A DNA stretch of 64,000 nucleotides from Hominiventricola filiformis (GCF_020686965.1 NZ_JAJEPS010000005.1:62001-126000); one strand, 5' to 3'; shown: positions 16,771 to 25,723, numbered from the stretch's first letter. Notes: a model not told the origin generated them from the sequence alone. Numbers and translations: made by a program.

Positions 16771-17121
16771 GTCGAGACGGTAGTACTGCTTTCCTATAAA
16801 AAACCGCATGGACATATCAATGTAAAAGTTGAGTTTGGCGAAGGTGAGGGCAAAGTACCGTCGGATAATATCGCTAAAAGAGTCGAGGCATACAAGCCGA
16901 AAGAGCGAGTTACATACAAGATGATAAAGGAATATATAGAAGCTAAATATGGCTTCAAAGTACATACTGCGTATATAGCAGAGGTGAAGAGAAGTTTGGG
17001 CTTGCCAATGTATGACGCTCCTAATGCAGTAGAAGAATTGAAACATCCTAGAAAACATCCGACAGCCGAGAAAGTAGAAGCGATAAAGGATGCATTGAGA
17101 CATTTTGAGATTATTTCGTAA
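16771..17121 (+). pseudogene. C-terminal remnant resembling RumA-type methyltransferase extension
   Basis: The frame VETVVLLSYKKPHGHINVKVEF, preceded by unrelated sequence with no start, runs to YIEAKYGFKVHTAYIAEVKRSLG, then MYDAPNAVEEL and ends DALRHFEIIS. From memory this resembles the C-terminal extension seen on 23S rRNA (uracil-5) methyltransferase-like genes in accessory regions of Lachnospiraceae. The catalytic domain is absent. A second, differently diverged copy lies at 18493-18874, on the far side of the DUF6414-like gene. Confidence 0.45.
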
Positions 17122-17143
17122 TATAAATTGGAAGGAAAAGTTG

Positions 17144-18025
17144 ATGAGAAGGTTTATTTATCTGGATACTGATACATTGAATTCTTATTTGGCACAAATA
17201 TTTGATGGCTTGATTCAAAGTGAAGATTCAGAAACGCAGCATCAGAAAAAAGTGAATAAGCAAAATTCTGTTACGACTAGCCTTGCTGGGAAAATAGCTC
17301 TTAAACTATTTGGAAAGGGAGTAGATGCAAATGCCCAAGCAACGTATCAACATTTGAAAACAGTTGCTGATGACGAAATGGTTCGAGATGTACAGACAAA
17401 GATAATGCATGATAATGCGTTTGACCAATTTATGAATTATTTACATGAGCATAATTTGTTAAATGGGGCAGATGTTGGTGATTTCCTTATTGTAAAAGAC
17501 GAATTTTATATTTTCGATATTGCGTTTTATCAAAAACTATTTGTAAAAGATGGATTTGTTGATATGCTTACACAGATTCAAGATATGAATACAAGAAAAG
17601 AGGCAGAAAAACAAACAGAAGAATTTGCAAGAGAACAGCGCCGAAGTAAAATTGTACAAGATAAAGTAAATGAAACGGTACAGGAAGCTCTTGATAAAAA
17701 TCATGAAAATTGGGATTCATTAAAAAAGATGGTTGAAATGTTGGCTGCCATTATTCCATATCCGAGAATACTGTGTATTTCGAATTATGCGGTGGTTTTA
17801 GATGAAAAATATATGAGAGATAATATATCAACAGCAGCTTTTAAGTACGGTGGGAAAATAACTGTTGTAGGATATATTACGAATAAAGTTATGGCTCAGG
17901 CTAATTCCCCAATTTCAACTTTCTCAAGTATAGGAAATTCTATGAATACATTGACGAAAGTATTCTTTGAAAATATAGATGAGATGTATATTGTGCATCC
18001 GGTTGCAATTTATTATGGTGATTGA
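17144..18025 (+). CDS. DUF6414-like protein
   Basis: 293 residues from the ATG at 17144 (GGAAGGAAAAG upstream); an earlier in-frame ATG at 17105 lies in the preceding remnant. The start MRRFIYLDTDTLNSYLAQI is the hallmark of DUF6414 proteins. The middle contains an EQRRSKIVQDKVNETV helix and the C-terminal part has alternating strands (RILCISNYAVVL, GKITVVGYITNKV). No transmembrane segment. Function of the family is unknown to me. AT-rich composition and the flanking remnants indicate recent acquisition. Confidence 0.65.
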   Translation: MRRFIYLDTDTLNSYLAQIFDGLIQSEDSETQHQKKVNKQNSVTTSLAGKIALKLFGKGVDANAQATYQHLKTVADDEMVRDVQTKIMHDNAFDQFMNYLHEHNLLNGADVGDFLIVKDEFYIFDIAFYQKLFVKDGFVDMLTQIQDMNTRKEAEKQTEEFAREQRRSKIVQDKVNETVQEALDKNHENWDSLKKMVEMLAAIIPYPRILCISNYAVVLDEKYMRDNISTAAFKYGGKITVVGYITNKVMAQANSPISTFSSIGNSMNTLTKVFFENIDEMYIVHPVAIYYGD

Positions 18026-18047
18026 TATAAAAAATGGGGAGCTTTTT

Positions 18048-18401
18048 ATGAATCAAAATTTCTATGAAGGAATCAAAATATTTTAACCACAGCGAGAAAT
18101 AAAGTCTATCAAACAGCCAATTTTGCAATGGCTGAAGCCTACTGGAATATGGGCAAATCGATCATTGAAGAACAAGGCGGCAATAAAAAAGCTGAGTATG
18201 GTACAGGTTTGTTAAAAGAGTTATTATGAACGAGAACTTATGAATGAAGGAGACAATCCATCGATTGGTATTGTTTTGTGTGCAGACAAAAGTGAGTCTG
18301 TAGTTAAGTATACGTTACCTGAAAATGAAACACAGATTTTTGCGTCAAAATACAAATTGTATTTACCAAGCGAGGAAGAATTGCTGCGGGAATTAAAATA
18401 G
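18048..18401 (+). pseudogene. YhcG/DUF1016-family nuclease, deleted and frameshifted
   Basis: The ATG at 18048 opens MNQNFYEGI, but a frameshift near 18080 is needed to continue into TARNKVYQTANFAMAEAYWNMGKSI, the YhcG N-terminal helix pair, ending AEYGTGLLKEL. A large internal deletion then joins it to the C-terminal nuclease end: GDNPSIGIVLCADKSESVVKY and FASKYKLYLPSEEELLRELK, stop at 18399-18401. Intact members are ~350 residues and have a PDDEXK-like fold; here most of the catalytic core is gone. Confidence 0.7.
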
Positions 18402-18492
18402 GAATATCAAGCTCTGGAATCTATTAAGACAGTGGAAGAAAATATTGATTATATTTCCGTGATTTTGTGGGGATATGTTTTGATTTGGTATG

Positions 18493-18874
18493 CATGTGGA
18501 GACGGTATGTTTATTGTCCAAACTCCACGAAGCGAAGCATCATGTGAATGTGAGACTTGACATGGACGAGATGGATTTAACGGCGGCTGAGAGGCGCTAA
18601 AGGTCCAGGGGACCTTTGCCCAGCGCGGACCGAAGCGGAGCGTAGACAGGCTACTTATGAGGAGATAAAGAAGTAAGTGGCAGAGTATAATGATGGGATG
18701 AAGGTATCTAATCTGTATATTGCACAGATAAAGCAGAAGCATGGAATTATAGAAAGAGAGAACTATAATAAGCCAAAATCTGAGAAGAGCGGACAGCCGG
18801 AATGCCCAAAAGAAAAAGAAATAGAGATTGAAGAGGCGTTGAAGTATTTTCAGATGATTCCAAGGGAATCATAG
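18493..18874 (+). pseudogene. Second RumA-like C-terminal remnant, with hairpin insertion
   Basis: Starts within HVETVCLLSK, continues KHHVNVRLDMDEMDLTAAE, then is broken by a palindromic insertion (see 18599) and a changed frame. After TEAERRQATYEEIKK a TAA (18674-18676) replaces an expected aromatic codon, and the frame goes on with NDGMKVSNLYIAQIKQKHG and ends EEALKYFQMIPRES. The layout matches the remnant at 16771, but sequence identity is low, so they come from two different genes. Confidence 0.5.
18599..18617. repeat. Small palindromic insertion inside a gene remnant
   Basis: AAAGGTCC-AGG-GGACCTTT is a perfect 8-bp-stem hairpin at the start of an extra ~46-base GC-rich segment, flanked by similar GCTGAGAGG / GCGGAGCG coding sequence. 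It shifts the frame of the host remnant. Confidence 0.45.
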
Positions 18875-18919
18875 GCTAATTTGGCTTATCGGATGGAGAA
18901 AATTCAACTAATGTTATTG

Positions 18920-18966
18920 AGCCTTCGGACATTGGGAATAAAACCTGATGTTCGGAGGCTTTTTGT
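18920..18966 (+). terminator. Intrinsic terminator
   Basis: GCCTTCGGACAT ... ATGTTCGGAGGC followed by TTTTTG. It closes the remnant region and insulates the WYL-regulator operon that follows. Confidence 0.65.
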
Positions 18967-19054
18967 TTACAGAAATTTTTTTCGTGGATATAATAAACAT
19001 GACATATAGCTGTCGTGTTGAATCAGGTATGATATGTATGGAGTGAAAGAAACG

Positions 19055-19972
19055 ATGAAAATAGATAGACTTATCGGTATATTGTCAATCTTACTGCAGG
19101 AAGAAAAGACAACGGCTCCTGAACTGGCAGAAAGATTTGAGGTATCTCGAAGGACAATAAATCGGGATATTGAAGATCTTTGTAAAGCGGGTATTCCTAT
19201 AAAAACTGCGCAGGGTACCGGCGGTGGTATTAGTATTATGGATGGATATCGTATGGACAGGACGATTTTGAGTTCCAAAGATATGCAGATGATTCTTGCG
19301 GGGTTGCGGAGTCTTGACAGTGTGAGCGGAAGCAGATACTACAGTCAGCTGATGGAGAAAATCCAGACCGGATCATCAGAGTTCATCAGTGGAAGAGATT
19401 CTATGCTGATTGACTTATCTTCATGGTATAAGGGTTCTCTTGCTCTAAAGATCGAGGTAATACAGAGTGCAATAGAAAACAGGCGCATCATACGATTTAA
19501 GTATTATGCTCCGTCCGGAGAGAGCAATCGAAGGGTAGAACCATATTATCTGGTTTTCCAGTGGTCGAGCTGGTATGTATGGGGGTGGTGTTTAGAACGT
19601 AAAGATTACAGGCTGTTCAAACTGAACCGTATGGATTGTGTTGTTGAAACAGACCGTGGATTTCTGTGCAGAGATGTACCAATGCCGGATTTGTCAAATG
19701 AGAAGATATTTCCGGGTGGGATAAAGGTAAAAGCTCTTTTCACACCGAATATGAAGTGGCGGCTGGTTGAAGAATTTGGACCGAATTGCTTTACAGAAAC
19801 AGACGATGGAAGGCTGCTCTTTTCAGCAGACTATACGGATATGGAAAACCTTGTGACATGGCTTATGACATTTGGAGCAAAAGTAGAGGTGCTTGAGCCC
19901 GAAGAAGTGCGGGACATTATTCGCAGGAATGCAGAGGAAATATTAAAAATCTATGGAGGATTAGGAAAATGA
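19055..19972 (+). CDS. WYL-domain transcriptional regulator (YafY type)
   Basis: 305 residues from the ATG at 19055, with GGAGTGAAAGAAAC upstream; the ATG at 19034 lies before that ribosome site and is less likely. N-terminal HTH_11-type winged helix (IDRLIGILSILLQEE, TAPELAERFEVSRRTINRDIEDL), then a WYL domain with VEPYYLVFQWSSWYVWGWC and a WCX-type C-terminal domain. WYL regulators bind nucleic-acid-type or other small ligands and often control their own operon. The next gene overlaps it by 4 bases (ATGA), so it probably regulates the following VOC, GyrI-like and TfoX-like genes. Confidence 0.85.
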   Translation: MKIDRLIGILSILLQEEKTTAPELAERFEVSRRTINRDIEDLCKAGIPIKTAQGTGGGISIMDGYRMDRTILSSKDMQMILAGLRSLDSVSGSRYYSQLMEKIQTGSSEFISGRDSMLIDLSSWYKGSLALKIEVIQSAIENRRIIRFKYYAPSGESNRRVEPYYLVFQWSSWYVWGWCLERKDYRLFKLNRMDCVVETDRGFLCRDVPMPDLSNEKIFPGGIKVKALFTPNMKWRLVEEFGPNCFTETDDGRLLFSADYTDMENLVTWLMTFGAKVEVLEPEEVRDIIRRNAEEILKIYGGLGK

Positions 19973-20385
19973 GATTAGACGGTTTTGGGTTGTTTGTTGA
20001 TGATATGGCAAAGATGATTCGTTTTTACAAGGATGTTCTCGGATTTGAAATTAAGGAAGAAGAGAATACTTCCAATGTTTATCTTGTAAAAGACGGAACA
20101 CTTTTTTTACTGTATGGGCGGAATGATTTTGAGAAGATGACAAACCGGCGATATGAGTATATCAAGGGTCTGAATGGTCATTTTGAAATAGATCTATATG
20201 TTGATACTTTTGAAGAGGTGGACGAGGCATACAAGAAGGCTGTGGAAAACGGTGCAGCATCTGTGCTTGAACCGGAACTTGAACCTTGGGGACAGAGAAC
20301 CTGCTATATTGCTGACCCGGAAGGAAATCTGATAGAGATTGGTTCTGGGAATAAGCCTTATGAAGAAAAGGATCTGGAGGAGTAA
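19969..20385 (+). CDS. VOC (glyoxalase/bleomycin-resistance fold) protein
   Basis: 138 residues. Starts MRLDGFGLFVDDMAKMIRFYKDVLGFEI and ends WGQRTCYIADPEGNLIEIGS, the two standard ends of a single vicinal-oxygen-chelate module. Such proteins include glyoxalases and drug-binding resistance proteins; the metal ligands cannot be assigned with certainty here. Overlaps the WYL regulator by 4 bases and is followed 5 bases later by a GyrI-like gene, so it belongs to a small stress or drug-response operon. Confidence 0.8.
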   Translation: MRLDGFGLFVDDMAKMIRFYKDVLGFEIKEEENTSNVYLVKDGTLFLLYGRNDFEKMTNRRYEYIKGLNGHFEIDLYVDTFEEVDEAYKKAVENGAASVLEPELEPWGQRTCYIADPEGNLIEIGSGNKPYEEKDLEE

Positions 20386-20390
20386 GGAGT

Positions 20391-21023
20391 ATGGCATTTG
20401 ATTATAAAAAAGAATATAAAGAGTTTTATATGCCGAAGGGAACACCGTCTATTGTCAGAGTCCCGAAAATGAATTATATAGCAGTGAGAGGAAGCGGCAA
20501 TCCAAATGATGAAGATGGAGAATATAAGCAGGCTATCGGCCTTCTGTATGGAATTGCATTTACGATTAAAATGAGCAAAAAGGAAGATCATCAGATTGAT
20601 GGATATTTCGATTATGTCGTGCCACCATTAGAGGGATTCTGGTGGCAGAATGGAGTATCCGGAATTGATTATGCTCGTAAGGAAGATTTTAAGTGGATCT
20701 CTGTTATTCGCTTGCCAGATTTTGTTACCAGGGAAGATTTCGACTGGGCTGTCAGGAAAGCTACGGCGAAGAAAAAACAGGATTTTTCTAAGGTTGAGTT
20801 TTTTTCCTATGAGGAGGGCTTATGTGTACAGTGTATGCATATCGGAGCGTATGACGATGAGCCTGCTACGGTAGATGCAATGCACAGATTTATGGAAGAA
20901 CAGGGATATACACTTGATATAACGGATCAGAGAATGCACCACGAGATTTATCTGAGTGATGCGCGGAAGGTGGCATCGGAGAAACTGAAGACTGTGGTCA
21001 GACATCCGATAAATAGAGCCTAA
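20391..21023 (+). CDS. GyrI-like small-molecule-binding protein
   Basis: 210 residues with GGAGGAGTAAGGAGT before the ATG. Contains VRVPKMNYIAVRGSGNPNDEDGEYKQA, FDYVVPPLEGFWW and, in the second half, CVQCMHIGAYDDEPATVDAMHRFMEEQGY followed by HHEIYLSDARK, the arrangement of GyrI-like (SHS2-type ligand-binding) domains of Lachnospiraceae that stand alone without an AraC DNA-binding part. Probably binds or hydrolyses a small hydrophobic compound. Part of the WYL-VOC operon. Confidence 0.75.
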   Translation: MAFDYKKEYKEFYMPKGTPSIVRVPKMNYIAVRGSGNPNDEDGEYKQAIGLLYGIAFTIKMSKKEDHQIDGYFDYVVPPLEGFWWQNGVSGIDYARKEDFKWISVIRLPDFVTREDFDWAVRKATAKKKQDFSKVEFFSYEEGLCVQCMHIGAYDDEPATVDAMHRFMEEQGYTLDITDQRMHHEIYLSDARKVASEKLKTVVRHPINRA

Positions 21024-21027
21024 GGGT

Positions 21028-21357
21028 ATGGAGAAAAATAATATGGCATCAACAAAAGAGTATTTGGATTTTGTTATGGAACAATTATCAGGACTGGATG
21101 AACTCAGCAGCAGGGCAATGATGGGCGAATACATCCTTTATTACCGTGGAAAGGTTTTTGGTGGAATATATGATGACAGACTTTTGGTAAAGCCGGTTCC
21201 GGTGGCGGTGAAAATGATGCCGGATGCTGGGATGGAACCGCCGTATGATGGTGCTAAAGAAATGATTTTGGTTGATAATGTAGATGATCAGCAGTTTTTG
21301 TGTGAACTGGTTGAGAGTATGTGGGAAGAATTACCGGAAAAGAAGAATATACATTAA
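21028..21357 (+). CDS. TfoX N-terminal-domain protein
   Basis: 109 residues. TKEYLDFVMEQLSGLDELSSRAMMGEYILYYRGKVFGGIYDDRLLVKPV matches the TfoX/Sxy N-terminal domain. The C-terminal TfoX domain is absent, as is common in Firmicutes, where the single domain has no proven link to competence. The gene starts 4 bases after the GyrI-like stop. The ribosome site AGCCTAAGGGT is weak; MASTKEY at 21043 is an alternative start. Confidence 0.8.
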   Translation: MEKNNMASTKEYLDFVMEQLSGLDELSSRAMMGEYILYYRGKVFGGIYDDRLLVKPVPVAVKMMPDAGMEPPYDGAKEMILVDNVDDQQFLCELVESMWEELPEKKNIH

Positions 21358-21367
21358 GAACTAAGAC

Positions 21368-21396
21368 TTGACAAAATCGAACAAATATTCTATATT
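21368..21396 (+). promoter_or_regulatory. Promoter overlapping an SOS-box-like sequence
   Basis: TTGACA at 21368-21373, a 17-base spacer and TATATT at 21391-21396. The spacer holds CGAACAAATATTCT (21378-21391), which differs from the Gram-positive LexA consensus CGAACRNRYGTTYC at two positions. No gene follows directly. Confidence 0.55.
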
Positions 21397-21402
21397 AACA
21401 GC

Positions 21403-21475
21403 GGTGATTTTATACCCAAAAGCAGAAACTACGAATGTACAAATGGAGCTCAAACCCTTGCGGTTTGGGCTTTTT
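21403..21475 (+). ncRNA. Candidate short untranslated transcript
   Basis: The promoter at 21368 is followed only ~75 bases later by a strong terminator (AGCTCAAACC / GGTTTGGGCT, then TTTTTCT). No plausible reading frame with a ribosome site lies between. This could be a small RNA or the leader remnant of a lost SOS-type gene. Confidence 0.35.
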
Positions 21476-21622
21476 CTAATTTTGTAGAAAATCTGAGAAC
21501 AACTATTTCTAAAAAGTCAATTATCATTTTGTGATAGAAAATGAACAGAATTTTTCACAAAACTATTTGTGCAATACTAACAAATTTTTGAGAGCATATA
21601 GTTTCGCTAAAGTAACAGCATG

Positions 21623-21651
21623 GCAATCGAGTAACAGCGGTTGCTTTTTTT
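21623..21651 (+). terminator. Second intrinsic terminator in the 21.36-21.78 kb gap
   Basis: GCAATCG / CGGTTGC stem (one G-U pair) followed by seven T residues. The sequence between 21476 and 21622 is AT-rich with no recognisable gene; the rest to 21784 holds only the GGTGAAGGAGAAG ribosome site of the next gene. Confidence 0.6.
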
Positions 21652-21784
21652 ATTGCCTATTTTTAGAAAGTCATCAATTGCCCCGATACTTATTATGATA
21701 AAAAGTATCAGATTTACAGAGACGTTTGAATGCTCAATATGATAGAATAGATGAAAAGAATTTTTGGGGTGAAGGAGAAGAGAA

Positions 21785-22378
21785 ATGTATAGAATCTACA
21801 TTACACTGATGGAAGTCATGGCAGCAGCTGTTTTTATTATTCCTCTCTGGATGATATATCATAAGATCTGTTTTCATAGCTGGAAACGAACGATGATCTA
21901 TATGGTATTTGCATTTTATATGACAGCAGTTTTAGCACTGGTTGGATTCCCCAACATAACTTTGTTAAAGATAGAGGTGACAGTAAACGTAATTCCATTT
22001 ATCTATATGATACCGGATTTTGCAAATGCCTGCCTGAATGTATTGTTGTTTATCCCATTTGGTTTCTTTTTACCAACTTTATGGGAAAAATTCCGAAATG
22101 TAAAAAGCACTATCGTGGCAGGATTGTTGACGACCCTTTTTATCGAGATATCTCAGCTTTTTACAGGCAGAGCAACGGATATAGATGATGTTATTACTAA
22201 TATCCTCGGGACTATCATAGGTTACTATATTGCATGTTGGTTTACAAAAGCCTTTACAGGCAGAGTGCTGGAGAATTCGAAACAGAGTGACTTTAACCTG
22301 ATATGTGGTTCCGTTGTGATTATCATGTTCTTTTTTCAACCATTCATTTCAAATTTATTATGGAAAATGGTATTGTAA
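21785..22378 (+). CDS. VanZ-like membrane protein
   Basis: 197 residues with AAGGAGAAGAGAA upstream. About five hydrophobic helices. Carries the family hallmarks NVIPFIYMIPDFANACLNVLLFIPFGFFLPTLW and FIEISQLFTGRATDIDDVITNILGTIIGY, where the E and D residues in the membrane are conserved in VanZ. VanZ itself gives low-level teicoplanin resistance; chromosomal relatives are of unsettled function in the envelope. Stands alone between two gene-poor gaps. Confidence 0.85.
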   Translation: MYRIYITLMEVMAAAVFIIPLWMIYHKICFHSWKRTMIYMVFAFYMTAVLALVGFPNITLLKIEVTVNVIPFIYMIPDFANACLNVLLFIPFGFFLPTLWEKFRNVKSTIVAGLLTTLFIEISQLFTGRATDIDDVITNILGTIIGYYIACWFTKAFTGRVLENSKQSDFNLICGSVVIIMFFFQPFISNLLWKMVL

Positions 22379-22455
22379 TTTGGGGTTAGTTATCAGGATG
22401 TATGCATATAGTAAGAGTCTTTGACATAAGGGGAAATAGAATGGGAGAAGGTCTG

Positions 22456-25400
22456 ATGAATAAAAAGAATGACATATTAGAGTCCTGGATTATGGTCGAG
22501 CATCTGTCAGAGGGAGATATTAATTTAAAGGACAAAACTATTTTGAACTTTAATGATCTGCAGAGACAAGATTATTATTCTCTTCTGGCAGATGAAATAC
22601 AGAAGAAGGGACTCAAAAAAAATAAGCATAGCGGAGTTATTATTTATTTTGATATTTTCCCATTTCAGGAAGTGATTGATTTTCTAAGAGAAGAATATAA
22701 ATTGGCGCCAACAGAACAGGAAATCACATCAGGTAATAAATTTTCCTTTGCATTGTGTTTTGACAAAGAACTTCATTTTGATGAGAAAAAGACGTTCTTG
22801 ACGGAAAGCTATTACATAAGAAAAAAGAAACGAATACCGAAGGAACGGGATTTCCGGATATTTGAGGAAGAAATGGGATGTGAGTTTGAGAAAATGTTTG
22901 CATGTCCGGAAGGTGAGGATTACAGGGAACATTTTAATCAGGTTCTGGTGTCAATTTTGACAAAAAATAAGATTTCGATTGAAAATTGCAGATTGCAGTT
23001 GTTGAAGAATATGGAATCGGATGCGACGAATCTGCATTCCTTTTTTATAGCTGATCTGGAAAAAGCAAAAAAGATACAAACTCATAATTTAGATAAATAT
23101 ATAACAGGTAATGTTGCAGGACGCAGGAACTTAAATTGTCGAAAGGAAAGTGAGCAGTTTAATCCGGAGATCTTTTATCGCATTTTGAGTCCTGAAAATT
23201 ATCCGATTGCGAGATTTCCAAGTAATCCCCAATTCTCGCTGGCTTTGATGCAGCAGGTGGCGGTCAATTTATCTATTGGTTTTGATAGTGAGCAAATCAG
23301 AAGTGTAAATGGACCTCCTGGTACAGGAAAAACGACGTTGTTAAAAGATATATTTTCCGAGCTTATTGTGGAACAGGCCTATGAAATAGCGACCATGTCA
23401 TCGCAATACATAAAAGGAACGGAGGCAACGAAATATTGGGAGAATGCTTCCATTGGCTGTATTCCACAGGGAATCGCTGAGAAGGGTATTATTGTTGCCA
23501 GTTCGAATCATGGTGCAGTTCAGAATATTGTAGATGAGCTGCCATTATTAGACAAAATAGATAAAGAGTTTCAGGATGAGATTGTCAGTATAGATTATTT
23601 TAAAGAGATAGCCAATTCGTTTGTAGAGACAGAATGGGTGGAGAGTGATAAAGGAAAGAAAGAAGTATTAAAAGCTACAAAGAAAGAAGACAAGGATAAA
23701 TTCTGGGGATTGTTTTCACTTGAGGGCGGCAAAAAAGATAACATGGATTATATCGTTACGGTACTGAAACATGTTGTCCATGAGCTTGAGCAGGAATATG
23801 TATCCAACGATAGTATATATTCAGACTTTCTCAACCTGTATCACAAGGTCTGCGCTTATCGAAGCAGTGTTCAGTCTGTTTCACAGGAAATCGCAGAGGT
23901 GAAAAAATTACAGATACTGACAGATGAGAAAGTTCGAAATTTTGAAAGTGAGAGAATCGGAAGAAAGACGGAGTCAGAGCAGGCTGTTTTAGAAAACGAA
24001 AAAGAAATAGAAAATATTCAGAAGAAAATAGAACAGCTGAAGGAGGATACCAGAGATTTTGTGCTGCAGCTGCAGATGGTTGCCTGTGAAAAAGATGGGA
24101 TTCTTCAGGGGATAGAGGCATTAAAGCTTCAAAAGCCAGGATTTTTTTCATCACGAAAACGTAAGACAGAGTATGCTGAAAAGAATAAGCAGTATTCGGA
24201 TCAGCTTCAAATGGCAATTGAGAAAGAGCGGGAACTGCGAACCGGATTGCTTGAAAGAGAAAGACAGGAAAAGAGTTTTCAGATAGAGATCGAAAAACTG
24301 ATCAATCAATCCAAAGATGATCAGTCTGTATTTGCGGAATGGGAACAAAATCGAAGAACTGAAATTCAGCAGTGGAAGGATAAAATAGAAAGATTTCAGG
24401 AGAAACTTTGTGGTTTAAAAATCAATGCACTTAATCTGGATTTGGATTATGAAGCATTACAATTGAGTAATCCATGGTTTGGCATAGAATATAGAAGGCT
24501 GCAGTCACAATTATTCATTAAGGCATTGGAGGTCAGAAAGGAATTTTTGTATGCCAATATAAAGAACATAAAGGCAGCCTATATCATCTGGAGTAAACAA
24601 AAAGATTATCTGGAGCACAAAAATATCATAGCAGAGGCATGGCATTGGATCAATATGACGATACCGATTATCGGTTCGACATTTGCCAGCTTTTCAAGAA
24701 TGTGTACGAATATGGGCAAGGAAACGTTGGGGCATTTGTTTATTGACGAAGCCGGGCAGGCACTTCCACAGGCAAGTGTAGGTGCTATTTTCAGAAGCAG
24801 ACATGTTATGGCAGTGGGAGACCCGGCGCAGATCAAACCAGTGCTTACTCTGGATGCGAATATCCTTAATATGCTTGGAGCATACTATGGTGTTTCGCAG
24901 AAATATTTGTCTGAAACAGCATCGACGCAGACGTTGGTAGATGAAGTAAGCCAATATGGATTTTATAAGGATCTGAACCAAGAAAACTGGATCGGAATTC
25001 CTTTGTGGGTACACAGAAGGTGCAAATATCCGATGTTTGACATCTCCAATGCTATTTCTTATGGCGGAAATATGGTACAGGGTGATCAAAAGACGGGGGT
25101 TGCTGAATGGTATGATATCAAAGGGCGTGCGTCAGATAAATATGTTGCGGAACAGGGAAAATTTTTAAGAGAAAAAATTCAGACAATGATCATGGAAAAT
25201 CCTGATATTGTAGATGATCCAACGAAAGATATCATATATGTAATCAGCCCTTTTAAAAATGTGGCATATCAATTATCAAGGGAATTAAAGAAAATCGGGT
25301 TTACGAGATATGATAAAAAAGGAAAACCTACAAATATTGGAACAGTACATACCTTTCAGGGAAAGGAAGCACCGATTGTATTTTTCGTATTAGGTGCAGA

Positions 25401-25620
25401 CGAAAAATGCGTTGGAGCGGCAAACTGGGCGGTAGGTACGGAAAATCCCAATATCATGAATGTTGCAGCAACACGGGCAAAAAATGAGTTTTATATCATT
25501 GGAGATAAAAACCTGTATCTGTCACTTCATAGCAACGTAATAAATGATACATATCAGATAATTGAGAAGTATAAAAGGGGTACTTTTATGCCAGATGCCG
25601 TTGAAAAAAATATAGAGTAG
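22456..25620 (+). CDS. Large SF1 (UPF1/Dna2-like) helicase with central coiled coil
   Basis: About 1055 residues if started at 22456 (GGAGAAGG upstream); in-frame ATGs at 22402 and 22441 are also possible. Walker A GPPGTGKTT at about 286-294, Walker B LFIDEAGQALPQ, motif III GDPAQIKPVL, motif V GTVHTFQGKEAPIV and motif VI VAATRAKNEFYIIG. About 350 residues of charged heptad-rich sequence (roughly 400-690) are inserted between motif I and motif II, so the ATPase is split by a long coiled coil. No nuclease motif is obvious in the N-terminal ~280 residues. The order of motifs fits SF1B helicases; such proteins occur near defence islands, but its role here is unknown. Confidence 0.8.
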   Translation: MNKKNDILESWIMVEHLSEGDINLKDKTILNFNDLQRQDYYSLLADEIQKKGLKKNKHSGVIIYFDIFPFQEVIDFLREEYKLAPTEQEITSGNKFSFALCFDKELHFDEKKTFLTESYYIRKKKRIPKERDFRIFEEEMGCEFEKMFACPEGEDYREHFNQVLVSILTKNKISIENCRLQLLKNMESDATNLHSFFIADLEKAKKIQTHNLDKYITGNVAGRRNLNCRKESEQFNPEIFYRILSPENYPIARFPSNPQFSLALMQQVAVNLSIGFDSEQIRSVNGPPGTGKTTLLKDIFSELIVEQAYEIATMSSQYIKGTEATKYWENASIGCIPQGIAEKGIIVASSNHGAVQNIVDELPLLDKIDKEFQDEIVSIDYFKEIANSFVETEWVESDKGKKEVLKATKKEDKDKFWGLFSLEGGKKDNMDYIVTVLKHVVHELEQEYVSNDSIYSDFLNLYHKVCAYRSSVQSVSQEIAEVKKLQILTDEKVRNFESERIGRKTESEQAVLENEKEIENIQKKIEQLKEDTRDFVLQLQMVACEKDGILQGIEALKLQKPGFFSSRKRKTEYAEKNKQYSDQLQMAIEKERELRTGLLERERQEKSFQIEIEKLINQSKDDQSVFAEWEQNRRTEIQQWKDKIERFQEKLCGLKINALNLDLDYEALQLSNPWFGIEYRRLQSQLFIKALEVRKEFLYANIKNIKAAYIIWSKQKDYLEHKNIIAEAWHWINMTIPIIGSTFASFSRMCTNMGKETLGHLFIDEAGQALPQASVGAIFRSRHVMAVGDPAQIKPVLTLDANILNMLGAYYGVSQKYLSETASTQTLVDEVSQYGFYKDLNQENWIGIPLWVHRRCKYPMFDISNAISYGGNMVQGDQKTGVAEWYDIKGRASDKYVAEQGKFLREKIQTMIMENPDIVDDPTKDIIYVISPFKNVAYQLSRELKKIGFTRYDKKGKPTNIGTVHTFQGKEAPIVFFVLGADEKCVGAANWAVGTENPNIMNVAATRAKNEFYIIGDKNLYLSLHSNVINDTYQIIEKYKRGTFMPDAVEKNIE

Positions 25621-25723
25621 GAAGATAGACTGCATTTATAAGAAATACTTAATAATAAAAACAACCTCGCATTATAAGTGGTATGCGGACAGGATAAAAA
25701 ATTCAGATAAAATGAAAAGTCTA

